The translations under genes and the position numbers were made by a program. This document shows positions 34,901 to 46,489 of a stretch of 64,000 nt of DNA, piece after piece. Position 1 is the first letter of the stretch. The number at the start of each line of letters is the position of its first letter. The notes beneath the pieces were generated by a model, which searched no databases, was not told the origin of the DNA, and saw only the letters and a list, made by a program, of their open reading frames with translations. The stretch covers positions 3,879,076 through 3,943,075 of the forward strand of contig JAHRBS010000010.1 of NCBI GenBank assembly GCA_024305745.1, in the 5' to 3' direction. Origin of the DNA: Polyporus tsugae (Eukaryota; Basidiomycota; Agaricomycetes; Polyporales; Polyporaceae).

Positions 34901-37378
34901 ATTATTTGTTGGGCGACGTAAGGGCTCAGCCCCGAGATGGGACGCCCCTCCCAGTCGACGGCGTCCAGGGTGCGGCGGATGGTGTGGCCGTTGAACATCT
35001 TGCGAAGCGCGACGGTGTACGAGGTCATTTGCTTGACCTGCTCCTTCTTGGCCGGGAGGTCGATCTCGCCGTTGAGGATCCCCTGTACGAAGTCGCCGTC
35101 CTCGCGAGCGTTGCGGAACTCGATGTTGGACTTGCGCGCGGCGGCCATGAGCTTCTTCTTCATGTCGACCAAGAGTGTTTCCTCCTCGCAGGCGGGGATC
35201 CCGATACACCGGCCGATGTACACCAAGTCCTGTTAAAGGGCAGTCAGTATGGTCCCACAACCAGCATAAGAAACGTACTTACCAAGGGCGAGTTCGTGAT
35301 GGGCGTCGCCGTCGCCGCGATGGTGCAGTGGGAGAGGAGGGAGAGCTCATTCATTGTCGTCCAGTGGTGGCTGGGGTTGCGCATCTTGGCCGCCTCGTCG
35401 ATGGTGGTGATGCCGAACTGGTAATCGTACAGCATCGACCTCATGGGCAGCGCGGAGTCACGTTCGGGCCGCTGGGGAGCGATCTTCTTCGTGTTCGTGA
35501 ACCGCTGCGAACAATCGGACTCGGCGGCCTACAGACGTTAGCATGCATATTCAGAAGTTAATAAACAAAGCTGGGCTGCTTACCGTGTACGCGACGAGCA
35601 GAACCTTGTGGCTCAGCGTCTGCTTGTCGTCCTTGAGGTGGAACACTTCGTCCCAGATCGCCATCCTCCCGGACTGGGCCCACTGGTGCTTGTACGGGTA
35701 GATGTCGACAGAGCCGAACTTGACGTACCGCTTGAACTCGAACATCCATTGGTCGAATAGCGGGACCGGGACGATGATGAGGTGGGGACGGTCGGGCAAG
35801 TTCCCGTCCGGCGTGTCGCACTTCAGGCCCTCTGTAATACACACTGTTAGTAAATGCAAGTAACGAGCAGAAAAGGCAAAGACTTACTGAATTGCGGGGG
35901 GAACCTTTTGTTCCTCTGGTAGTACGCGCGAAGCATCGGGTACATGACTATGGCGCCGACGATCTGGAGCGTCTTGCCGACGCCGACTTGGTCCATGAGG
36001 AGGAGGGGTTTGCCCTTGATGATGAGCTCGCACATCTTCGTGATCCCGACGAGCTGATGCCACCGGGGACCGAAAGCGAGCGCCTTGTCGGTGTTGACGA
36101 ACTTAGCCCACTGCGTCGGGTCCCAGGGGTTGACCTCGCCACGCGGATCCTCGACCTCGTTGAACCCAGGGATCTGCTCGTTGTTCAGCCCAAGGCCGGC
36201 CCAAAGCTCCTGCGGGTCCTTGTCCTGGAGGTCCTCGACGCCCGTCAGCCAGTCCGAGAAGTCGAACTCGTCGGCAGCTTCGGCGACCGCGTCGAGGTAG
36301 TGTTCGGGGAGGTCGTCCATCGCTTGCTCGAGCTCGCACAGGACGATGTGCACCGTTGGCGTGTCCGCGAGGGCCTTGAGGGCCTTCAGGAGGCCGGCGG
36401 GAATGCCTGTAAATCAAACGCGTCAGTAACACAAATGTAAGAACAGTAACAAAAGGTGTTTACGGTCGTGCTTTGCCTCCTTGACTTTCGCCGCCACCTC
36501 ATACATCTGCTCGAGCCTGGTCTTCCACGCAGCGACGAGCTCCACCATGGCCGCGTCGCCGAACAATTCCGACTTGGTGACCGTCCGCTTGATACGCTGG
36601 ATGATCCGAGCGATCTCGGAGGGGGTGGGCACTGCGTTGGGGGACTCGAGTGCTACAAACAAAGGTCAGCCTGCAAGCTGCGAAATGGGACTTGGGGCTT
36701 ACCTGCAACGTCCCACGCCAACTTATCCTCGCTCTTGACCGCGCCCGCACGTGCCCGCTTCCACGCCCGCCCCCTCGAGTCCCACGCCGAAACGATGAGA
36801 CCCCCAACGACCGGCATGAGGGGGATGTGGACGACCTGGATCGACCCCACCCCCGTGACGCAGTCGGGGCCGAACATCGCAAGGGCGAGGTTGGGGGCGA
36901 CTACGTCACGGATACCGAGGTCCGTCGCATTCGGCCACTGTGCACATAAGTCAGTAAACCGTATAATAAACAACTACACTAAATAAACTACTTGGTCGCG
37001 CTTGAGGGCCTTGGGGACGTCGAACGTCTTGAAGCTGCAGGTATCGAGAGTCGAAGCGACCAACTCCGAGATCTCCCATTCCGCCCACTTGTCAGCCGCC
37101 CACTTCTTCACGATCACGCGCCCCTCCTGGTGCGCGTCGGTCCGCCCGCGAACAAACTGCAACCGTTTGGCGGACCCCACTTCCTCCAACCAGCGCCGAT
37201 AAAAAACCTTTGCTAATTTGTATTCCTTTTTGTTCATGCCGGCCGTCTTGTAAGTCGCCTCTGGGCCGAACGGCATCGCGAGGAGGCCGGTACGGTCTTG
37301 CCAAACGTTCCACGTGAACGACTCCGGCGTGTCCGCGCAGATGGTGAGGAGGTGGCTGACGTTGTCGAGGGAGGGCAT
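31915..37378 (-). CDS. SNF2-type helicase/ATPase
   Basis: Eleven exons join in exact phase to 1,465 residues: 37378-36992, 36937-36703, 36652-36464, 36406-35888, 35831-35584, 35528-35283, 35229-34789, 34209-33904, 33848-33669, 33618-33435, 33377-31915. Helicase motifs: LLLMDQVGVGKT (~408-414), LIIVPVPLFDQW, TIDEAAKMRN (D570, E571), ATATPITNSPL, MGLNLPQANILV and LLQLIGRIWRH (Q928-R935). The ~490-residue C-terminus is low complexity: Lys-Pro and Ala-Ser-Thr-Arg repeats, acidic patches, and four Gly-Ala-Ser-Gly-Ser units. SNF2 ATPases move nucleosomes or other DNA-bound proteins. The start was chosen because a TATATA lies ~85 nt upstream; an ATG at 37,450 is too close to it. Intron 8 appears to be GC-AG. 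Intron 7 (579 nt) holds six palindromes. Its 3' part is duplicated at 46,490-47,346. Confidence 0.9.
34252..34716. repeat. Six palindromes inside helicase intron 7
   Basis: Palindromes start near 34,252, 34,354, 34,426, 34,537, 34,625 and 34,697 with middle bases T, A, C or none fixed (CC-GG, CA-GG, CT-GG variants). They fall entirely within the 34,210-34,788 intron; the other nine GT-AG introns of the gene are 50-57 nt. Confidence 0.85.
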
Positions 37379-37462
37379 GCTGTCGAGTTGGTGGGTGCTG
37401 GTGAGCTTGAAGGTGGTGGGGAGAAAGGGGGTTGGAGGGAGCGGGCGCATCGAACTCTGTCT

Positions 37463-37470
37463 GATATATA
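37463..37470 (-). promoter_or_regulatory. TATA-like box of the helicase gene
   Basis: GGTATATATCAG on the minus strand, ~85 nt before the ATG at 37,378 and ~13 nt before an upstream ATG at 37,450. Confidence 0.4.
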
Positions 37471-38043
37471 CCGCCCAACATGAGGCGGCGGCGACCACAA
37501 TGAGCCCTGGCCCGACCCTGAACACGCGGTGTCCTCAACGATCCCTCGAGGAAGTTGCATGGCCTTTTCGGGAAAAGAACCTCGTGGAGGTTGCAATTGA
37601 CTTCCTAAATAGAAACCTCGACGTGATGGCCGCGGACACAACGACCACATGCTCCGTGGCCTGCCTGTCACGTCCTCGGACTCCGAGTCTCGCGGAGATC
37701 CACGATACTCTGGGCGGTATGTTTCTTTGTACCCAACGCGGGTGCGGGGCTGCACTTGTTGATGGGCTTGTTATTTACTTCTAGGAGGTCAAGCAAAAGC
37801 ACCTCTCTGGCAATCCATTCCCGGGCTGAGACAGCGCGTCCTGGACGGACACGCACAGTGGAAACTGGCATTCGCTGGTGCATGTCACCGTACCTCAGCT
37901 GACTGATGGCTTCACTCACCGCGCCGCACCGCGGGGCGAGATGAGTCTGTCCTGGACGGACACAGACAGAGGCGGGGATGTTCTGCCATAGTTCAACTGG
38001 CAAGACCGGCAAATGTGTCCGTCCTGGACGGACACATAGGGAG
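37471..38043. other. Gene-free stretch upstream of the helicase
   Basis: About 570 bp without a gene. One full palindrome (38,014-38,033) and two one-sided ones (near 37,828 and 37,950, GTCCTGGACGGACAC) are present. Confidence 0.5.
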
Positions 38044-39005
38044 GGAGCCTATCTCTATAATACTGGCCCTAAGCCCCTTAGGGCCAGAGTTTTTGCAGTA
38101 TTCAGCTTCTAGAGTGGGAAAATTAGGGGGCGACAGGGGGCGACCTAATATTCTGGATACCTAATGACAATGGCTATCCTTTCTAGGTAGTTTTAAGGGT
38201 GCCACTATCTTTGCTCTTGCTCACCGGCTCTCTGACTGCATTGTAGTGGTGAATTTTGCAAGTAACTGGCTCATAGCGTAGAGACGAGTGAGGGCGACAG
38301 GGGGCGACCTTGCATTCCAGGTGTCTATACACTATAGTTACCCTCCCCAGGTAGTTTTGTGGCTATTGCCCTCTCCGTTCTTGCTTGCCGGCCCTTGGAA
38401 TACCGTGTATGGAGGTAAAAATCGCAAATCTGGCTGTGTTGGTCCTCTGGTACAGCAACGGGTGGGGGCGACGAGGGGCGACCTTGTGTTCCAGGTGCCT
38501 GTCAATCATGGACATCCTCCCCAGGTAGTTTTGTGGCCATTTCCCTCTCCGTTCTTGCTTGCCGGCCCTTGGAATACCGTGTATGGAGGTAAAAATCGCA
38601 AATCTGGCTGTGTTGGTCCTCTGGTACAGCAACGGGTGGGGGCGACGAGGGGCGACCTTGTGTTCCAGGTGCCTGTCAATCATGGACATCCTCCCCAGGT
38701 AGTTTTGTGGCCATTTCCCTCTCCGTTCTTGCTTGCCGGCCCTTGGAATACCGTGCATAGAGGTAAAAATCACAAATCTGGCTGTGTTGGTCCTCTGGTA
38801 CAGCAACGGGTGGGGGCGACGAGGGGCGACCTTGTGTTCTAGATGTCTATAGACTACAGCGTCCCTCCCTAGGTGGTTGGGTGGTCGTCACTGTCTTTGT
38901 TCCCGCTCACCAGCACTCTGACTGAAAATACGCAGTATTGCACATTTAGCTATGTCGGTCCTCTGGTACAGCAACGGGTGGGGGCGACGAGGGGCGACCT
39001 TGTGG
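38044..39005. repeat. Subtelomeric satellite, block 1 (~170-174-bp units)
   Basis: The block opens with CTATCTCTATAATACTGG and an inverted motif GGCCCTAAG-cccc-TTAGGGCC (38,065-38,085). Five to six units follow, each with GGGGCGAC tracts, an AGGTAGTTTTGTGG segment and TTCTTGCTTGCCGGCCC. GCAACGGGTGGGGGCGAC recurs at 38,456, 38,630, 38,804 and ~38,972 (spacings 174, 174, 168). The last unit ends at the start of duplication copy 2. Confidence 0.9.
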
Positions 39006-39330
39006 GTTAGGGTTATGGGAACATCTCAGCCCTCTATCCCTAGGGATGAAATAACCCCTAGGGTAGGGTTTAGCCCTCCTAAGCGACCGGCTAAACAGCA
39101 CTAAGCGCCTGCCTAGCCAGCGCTAAGCGCTTGGCTCCTAAGCGAGGGACCATTAGCGCCAGCACCGTACAAAGAGAACAGTAAGTCGGATGTGATAAGG
39201 GAGTAAGGAGTCCGGTATTAGCAACTGAGAATCGGAGTGGTAAGTGGACTTACATCCACATTGATGGAGTGAGCAAGGAGGATATAAAGAGGATAAGGGT
39301 GGGAAGATAGAGGAGAGCGGGGGGCAGAGC

Positions 39331-39984
39331 AGGGGTATCCGTCCTGGACGGACAGCCGAGTATAGGACCACGCACATGTGGTGGGGCAAGGGCAGTCCCG
39401 CAGGTGTCCGTCCAGGACGGACAGGTCCGGTGTTAGACCTGGCTCATATTGCAATGATGTGCCAACCTGCATGGTCATTACATAGTACTTATCCCTTTTG
39501 CTTCGTTCAATGCCACTATTGAGAATAAAGGAGAGCAGGGGGCAGAGCAGGGGTATCCGTCCTGGACGGACAGCCGAGTATAGGACCACGCACATGTGGT
39601 GGGGCAAGGGCAGTCCCGCAGGTGTCCGTCCAGGACGGACAGGTCCGGTGTTAGACCTGGCTCATATTGCAATGATGTGCCAACCTGCATGGTCATTACA
39701 TAGTACTTATCCCTTTTGCTTCGTTCAATGCCACTATTGAGAATAAAGGAGAGCAGGGGGCAGAGCAGGGGTATCCGTCCTGGACGGACAGCCGAGTATA
39801 GGACCACGCACATGTGGTGGGGCAAGGGCAGTCCCGCAGGTGTCCGTCCAGGACGGACAGGTCCGGTGTTAGACCTGGCTCATATTGCAATGATGTGCCA
39901 ACTGGCCTGCATGGTCATTACAAAGCACCTATCTCTTTTGTTTCGTTCAATGCCCCTATTATGCGGTGCATTGATGCATTAACA
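39331..39984. repeat. Three tandem 218-bp units
   Basis: AGGGGTATCCGTCC recurs at 39,331, 39,549 and 39,767, exactly 218 bp apart. Each unit carries two palindromes (one T-centred, one A-centred). Copy 1 has a single unit at 25,192. Confidence 0.95.
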
Positions 39985-40459
39985 TTAACTGATCTTTAAG
40001 TCTTTATTCGGCTGAATTATTGGTAGACTAGTGCCCATATCTTGTTGTTCTGCCCATCGGTAGTGCGTGTGCGGTCAGGCGTCGGGCCATAGGTCTCCAT
40101 CCTGCACGGACACACTGTGCATGGGGTGCGACCAAGTGCAGTACTTAGCTGATATACTGCTACTAATGAATACTGTCCCGTATGCTAATAACACGGCGGG
40201 GTAAAGACATTGATGCATTGATCAATTGACCACTTAATAGTGGCATTGAACGAAGCAATACTGATATAATAACCTTGCAAGCCAGTTTGCAGCGGGAGGC
40301 AGGACAAGCATCTGAGCTGTCCGTCCACTTCATTGACTAAGTCCATCTCCTAGACCAAGACAGGCCATGACATTGAGTTACAATATGCAATGCGACAACA
40401 TATTAAGCAATACACGCAGTACAGACACCGTCCTACTTTCTCACCCAAGACATCGGCGC

Positions 40460-41214
40460 TCACGGTGCCGCTGCTGTGTCCCAGTAGACACCGTGCCTGA
40501 CAACAGTGGTCACTGCAGAGAAAACAGTTAGTAACTCTATACCGCGAACAGATCGGGTTGATACTCACACTCGTTGCGACTCGTGATGTCTTCTTTGAGG
40601 TGCGCCAAAAGACGCGCCTTCACCTCCGTGACCTCCGCATCCGCCATGTGCAGCTTGCCCTCCGTCCTCTGGTTCATCTCCTCGGCGTACTCAGCGGCGG
40701 CTTCCTCGGCCTTTCCGCGTGCTTGCAAGTACGTGTGCATCGCTGCGCAGAAGTTGTCTTGCGTCGCCTTCATCCGCCTGACCCGCGTAATGATGGAGTA
40801 TTCCTCACCAAACTCCCGCAGATCCCGAAGGCCAGGCCGCTCGTGATACGGCAGGCTGGCGAGGTGGCTGTACAGCGTGCTGAACTCGCTATCCACATTC
40901 ACCAACGGAGGCAGCGCGCGCACTAGCATTAGGAACGCCGACATCGTGTACGACGCGTTCAAACTAGCAGGCTGCAGCGTCGCGCCTGTGATGGGGGTCG
41001 ATTGTGTAAGTGTGGATGGGTGGCGGGAGACAGTCCGGGTGACGTAGTTGATGACCTCCTGGTGCACAAAGTCGTCGATGAAGCTCATAGCGGTGAGAAT
41101 GACAGTGATGCGATGGCTGCTCTCCCAACTTGCGGTCCCTTTATATTCATCGCCAGGCGGGCTCATCCATGCGGCCAGCACCTCCACGGCCTTCCTTTTC
41201 ACTTCACCGTCCAT
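40460..41214 (-). CDS. Unknown protein, family X, duplicate
   Basis: Exons 41214-40569 and 40512-40460, the same 232-residue plan as the gene at 25,885-26,639 with unchanged start, donor and stop. One silent-looking T/C difference lies in the last exon (TAC to ACC context near 40,489). Function unknown. Confidence 0.7.
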
Positions 41215-42329
41215 CCCATAAGTCCTCCCTTCTTGCCGGGGTCTCCATCAACACTCCTTAGTACATTCAAGTCCATCAGGTTCATTCTATACATAGACAG
41301 TCATGTTCCTCGGTACCGCGGAACATCCCTTCCCTTCCTTCCTTCTACAACAGAACACGTAATTCCTATATCAGGCCACTTTGTGTCCGCTTCAGAAGCC
41401 AATGTGGGCGTGAACCTACTATATTGTTAATTGACAGAATATGACGTCCTCCCACACTGTGCTATATGTTTTCTACTCTTTGTGTTTCACCTACACATAT
41501 GTTCTCACTCAATTGTAAATGGGATTGAACTCCTGTGAGAAGTGTGTGACGAGACGGTTGTCGAAGTCCTCACCAGCCGAGTGAGTGTCTCTAGCAGCAG
41601 TCCTCCAAACCTATTCTCGGTTCTACCATCAGTGAAGTTTGTACTCGCAACTGGTGCACATTTATTGTGTTCTACCCGTCTTAGCCAACAATTAAAGAGG
41701 TGAATGCGACACTACTTTACGGCATTAAAGGAAGCTGATTGTAAGACTAAGGGCAGTATGGTCAGGCGTCATGACAGCGGTGTCCGTCCGGGACGGACAC
41801 TCTGCACGGGTTGGGACCAAGTGCGGTACTCGCTGAGCCGCCAAAACAGCAAACGTCTCCAACTGACGTACTGCCACTAATAGATACTGTCCCTTGCGAG
41901 TGCAAACTTCACTGATGGTAGAACCGAGAATAGGTTTGGAGGACTGCTGCTAGAGACACTCACTCGGCTGGTGAGGACTTCGACAACCGTCTCGTCACAC
42001 ACTTCTCACAGGAGTTCAATCCCATTTACAATTGAGTGAGAACATATGTGTAGGTGAAACACAAAGAGTAGAAAACATATAGCACAGTGTGGGAGGACGT
42101 CATATTCTGTCAATTAACAATATAGTAGGTTCACGCCCACATTGGCTTCTGAAGCGGACACAAAGTGGCCTGATATAGGAATTACGTGTTCTGTTGTAGA
42201 AGGAAGGAAGGGAAGGGATGTTCCGCGGTACCGAGGAACATGACTGTCTATGTATAGAATGAACCTGATGGACTTGAATGTACTAAGGAGTGTTGATGGA
42301 GACCCCGGCAAGAAGGGAGGACTTATGGG

Positions 42330-43076
42330 ACGGACGGTGAAGTGAAAAGGAAGGCCGTGGAGGTGCTGGCCGCATGGATGAGCCCGCCTGGCGATGAATA
42401 TAAAGGGACCGCAAGTTGGGAGAGCAGCCATCGCATCACTGTCATTCTCACCGCTATGAACTCTGTCGACCAGTTTGTGTCCTATGAGCTCAAGGCCTTC
42501 GTCGGCCGCATTGTCACCAGTAACCTATCCCCACCATCGACCCCCATCCCAGGCCCGAGGCCGCAGCCTGTTAGGTTCAGCGCGTCGTATGCGATGTCAG
42601 CATTCCTAATGCTAGTGCGCGCGCTGCCTCCGTTGGTGAATGTGGATAGCGAGTTCAGCACGCTGTACAGCCACCTCGCCAGCCTGCCGTATCACGAGCG
42701 GCCTAGCAGTCGGGCGCTGAGGGAGTTTGGTGAAGAATACTCCATCATTACGCGGGTGAGGCAGATGAACACGGCGCAAGACAACTTCAGCAACGCGATG
42801 CACTCGTACTTGCAAGCACGCAGGAAGGCCGAGAAAGCCGCAGCTCAGTATGCCCAGGAGGTGACCAACGGGGCAGAGTTCGCGCTGCAAATGGCGGATG
42901 CGGAGGTCGTGGACGCGAGGGTGCAACTGTTGGTGTACCTCAAACAAGACGTTACCAGTCTCCGCGAGCATGCGTATTACCCGATCTATTCGCGGTGTAG
43001 AGTTGCTAACTGTTTCTCTGCAGTGACCACCGTTGTCAGGCACGGTGTGTTCTGGGGCTCGACAGCCGCGCCGTGA
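42330..43076 (+). pseudogene. Family X paralogue, degenerate, duplicate
   Basis: Same as 27,755-28,501, with the same ACG in place of the start and the same lost donor, so both lesions predate the 8-kb duplication. Confidence 0.7.
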
Positions 43077-44473
43077 GCGTTGATGTCGTCCTCCGGCGGC
43101 CGTCCTCGATACCCTCCAGTGGGCGAGAAAGCAGGCGAAGAGGACGGAGAAGGCGGGAGGAGGGTGCACGCGTGATGGTTGGGTCGGCGACAGCGATGTT
43201 TGGCGGGGGTGTCTGTATTTTGCGCATGGAGTTGGTTGATACGTTGTCATATCGCATATTGTTTTGTAACATAATGTCATGGCCTGTCTTGGAGATGACT
43301 AGTGCATGAAGTGGACGGACAGGTCGGATGTAAGGCCCTATGCAGACTGGCCTGCAAGGTTATCATTCGACGCTACTATTAAGTGGTGGATTAATGAATG
43401 CATCAATGCCTTTACCTGGCCGAGTTATTAGCACACCAGTGCGCATTTATTGGGTTCTACTGGTGTTAGCTAATGATTAATAAAAGGTGAATGCGACACT
43501 ACTCTAAGGCATTAACGGAAGCCAGTGGTAAGTTCACGGTCAGTGGTGGGAACACGGTCGGGCGCCATGCTAGAGGTGTCCGTCCTGGACGGACACCACT
43601 AGCGTGGCGCCTGACTGTGCTCCCACCACTGATCGTGAACTAATGACTGGCGTCCGTTAATGCCATAGCATCGCACTCACCTCTTTATTAATCATTAACT
43701 AACACCAGTAGAACCCAATAAATGCGCACTGGTGTGCTAATAACTCGGCCAGGTAAAGGCATTGATGCATTCATTAATCCACCACTTAATAGTAGCGTCG
43801 AATGATAACTCTACAGGCCAGTTTGCATAGGGCCTTACATCCGACCTGTCCGTCCTGGACGGACACCTGCTGCACTGGCCCTGTCCACCACATATGCGTG
43901 CGGGGCTTAACCTCAGCAGTTGGAGTGAATATTAACAACAAACTAAGGGTGTACTTCGCTGTCAAGGCTTCAATTTCGTTATCACATTGCGTCATGAGCA
44001 ACTTATAGGGCAAGAGTCTGCGGGCACTGCGCGAACGACGGTGGTGGCCGACACATTCCTCAAGTACGGATACCATGCACGAAGGTGCTGACATTGAACC
44101 GTAGTCAATGTTCTTCCTCAATGGAGAGGCCTGCCCTGTTGGACTTAGTCCCAGAACCGCAGTATAGCTTCGACGGATATCTCGAACCTCTACTCCGTCA
44201 TGCGCACTCCGCGGCAGTGATATAATGACGTAAGGTCGAAGTCCGAGAACTGGCTGACATCGACCTTTCCTCGGCTGTGGTTTGGCTGGAACCTTACCGT
44301 AAACGGTAGCTTCGCATACCTTCGCTTGTGGGCTAACTATTTTCCCCCTAGGCCAGCTTCCGGACTTCGGCCTTACTTTGTCGTCCTAGCCCTTGCCGTA
44401 AGGAAGGCACGACTCTCACACTTTCGGGATATTTAATCCAGTCCCGACCTCACTGACCCCGCATTGAGTCACG

Positions 44474-45042
44474 ATGCGCCCCCTCCCCGTAGCGTCACGC
44501 ACCAGCACCAGTACCGACGAGACTGTCCGCCCCCCCGTGCGTCCGCGGGACGTGGATGCTCAGAGCCTTCACCCGCTCTCTGCGGAGGATGCTGACGAAC
44601 ATGGAGAGGATGGGAGTCTCACTTCTACGGAGTCTGGCACCAATGACTCCGGGCAGTGCTCCATTGTTCTCACCAACAACCTCGGGGTCGATTGCTTGGT
44701 ATCTGGGCGGGAGCTTGACGACGAAATTGAACTCGCCAACTACAATGCAACACAGCATCGTGGGGTTAGAATACGCTCACTTGAAAAGGTCAGATCCACA
44801 TGTTTGTCAGGATGCCAACCCCTCTGATGAATATGGTTTGCTAGCTCCCTCCGTGCCGCCCTCCTCCTCTAGGCCCATTACCACCCCCTCCTATTCAGCC
44901 TCTGCCTCCTGTGCGCTTCAGCGAGGCTCCACCTCCTGCTCAGCCTATGGGCATTGTCGACTCTTCTCCCTGGCGTCTTGCAAGGGCTTACAGTCCCGTT
45001 CGCCCCACTACTCGCCTGAGGGACGTAAGCACCCCACCGTAA
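44474..45042 (+). CDS. Unknown small protein, family Y, duplicate
   Basis: Exons 44474-44788 and 44845-45042 give the same 170 residues as the gene at 29,899, with the same GGGATATTTA box upstream (44,426-44,435). Function unknown. Confidence 0.65.
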
Positions 45043-46489
45043 GCCCAAGTTGTCTGTTTCTAGAGGCGTTTGCTTACCGGAATCTAGCTTTGACAGTGGT
45101 GGACCGTCGAGGGCTATTTCTTTCAAGCGCGAAGTGAATAAGAAACCTTGGTATGATGGATGCTGTTTCCAGTAGGCAAAAACTGCTACAGCTTATCTTG
45201 GCTTGTGAGGATTAGTAGGACGGCCTGTGGGTTACAAGTTGGGAGTTACATTGATTTGTGTTAGGCGAATATTGTGTATAATGTGATGATCTGTCTGGAG
45301 CTTAACGCCCTGAGGTGGCTGTAGCTAATGAGCTGCTTATGTGAACACCACGTAGACGTAGAACTTGATGGCGAAGTAGTGAGTTAGTCATCAACTTTTT
45401 ACTAGATAAAGACGGAGCAGATACACTCTACACCAGTGTACCAATAATAACACACAGGGTGTCAAGACTTGATGTTAATGCGTCTATTGATGCAATGTTT
45501 AATAGCAGCATTGAATGAGAACAAAGCAATACATAGTAATGCCAGTCGGTATAGCATTGTGGTGTGAGCACCCGTCCTGTCCGTCCTGGACGGACACCTG
45601 CCGCACTGCATGTGCGTCCCACCATCCTCGGCCGTCCGTCCTGGACGGACACCTGCTACACTGCATGTGCAGGACGGATACCACTGGGGTGTGAGCACCC
45701 GTCCTGTCCGTCCTGGACGGACACCTGCCGCACTGCGCGTGCGTCCCCCGATCCCCAGCCGTCCGTCCTGGACGGACACCTGCCACACTGCATGTGCAGG
45801 ACGGATACCACTGCTCTGTCACCTGCTGCCATTTACATCTGTACAATTGCGAGTGTGATTCGTCATAATGAAATTCGGCAAGTAATAGTTATTGGATAAC
45901 GAGAAGTTGCGCTAATAACAAGTGGCACGCTGAACAACGACCCATAGAACTTGAACACGCACGAACGGCTGCTTTCACACGTGGCTGGACATGGGCCAGA
46001 CAGGCATGGGTGCGTGGCCGTCCGTCCTGGACGGACAGGTGTCGTGCGAGGGGTGTGTGGGTGCCCGTGCAGCCGTGTCCGTCCAGGACGGGCTCTTCTG
46101 GGTGCACAGCGCCAGCAGCACACACCTGTGATATTCCGCGTGAGCACAGCCTTGAGGATTGATAGACGCGACAGTTCGTCGGGGAGAGGAATGTAGATGA
46201 GCTGGTCGGGAGGGGATCTGGTCAGGCCTGTTCGTCAAAAGGTTTGGAATCCGTCTTGGACAAGGCAGGTAAGCCCTACATCCATTTATTGTACCGCGCA
46301 ATTCAACCCGTGCTGTTCTGTTGAAGGGGGGGTCACAGATTGAGATTAAGAGGTATGGATAAGGTAAACATATGGGAAGATACAGTCCTATCGACAGTCC
46401 AACAAACAATCTCAGCCGTGCGTCGTATCCAGAATGCTATAGTACAGTTGTCCGAGTCAAACGAGAGCGATATGCGAAGAATAACAAGT

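Larger units (their letters stand above)
24871..38040. mobile_element. Candidate large element with GTCCGTCC palindromes
   Basis: A zone holding all single-copy genes of this set (X pair, Y, SNF2 helicase) together with about twenty copies of a ~19-bp palindrome, TGTCCGTCC-N-GGACGGACA, found nowhere left of 25.2 kb or right of 46.1 kb. Several palindromes lie at the centres of long inverted repeats. The edges are approximate: the left edge is the start of the duplicated block and the right edge is the start of the satellite. Calling it one element is inference; no terminal repeat spanning the whole zone was found. Confidence 0.35.

Noticed and set aside
38288..38842. 184-residue ORF with a 58-residue repeat
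   Set aside because: The 174-bp satellite period is divisible by three, so a frame stays open by chance; no start context or family.
25192..46100. Repeated peptides such as VRPGRT, PSWTD and SVQDG in many open frames
   Set aside because: They are translations of the GTCCGTCC palindrome in its different frames and strands, not conserved protein motifs.
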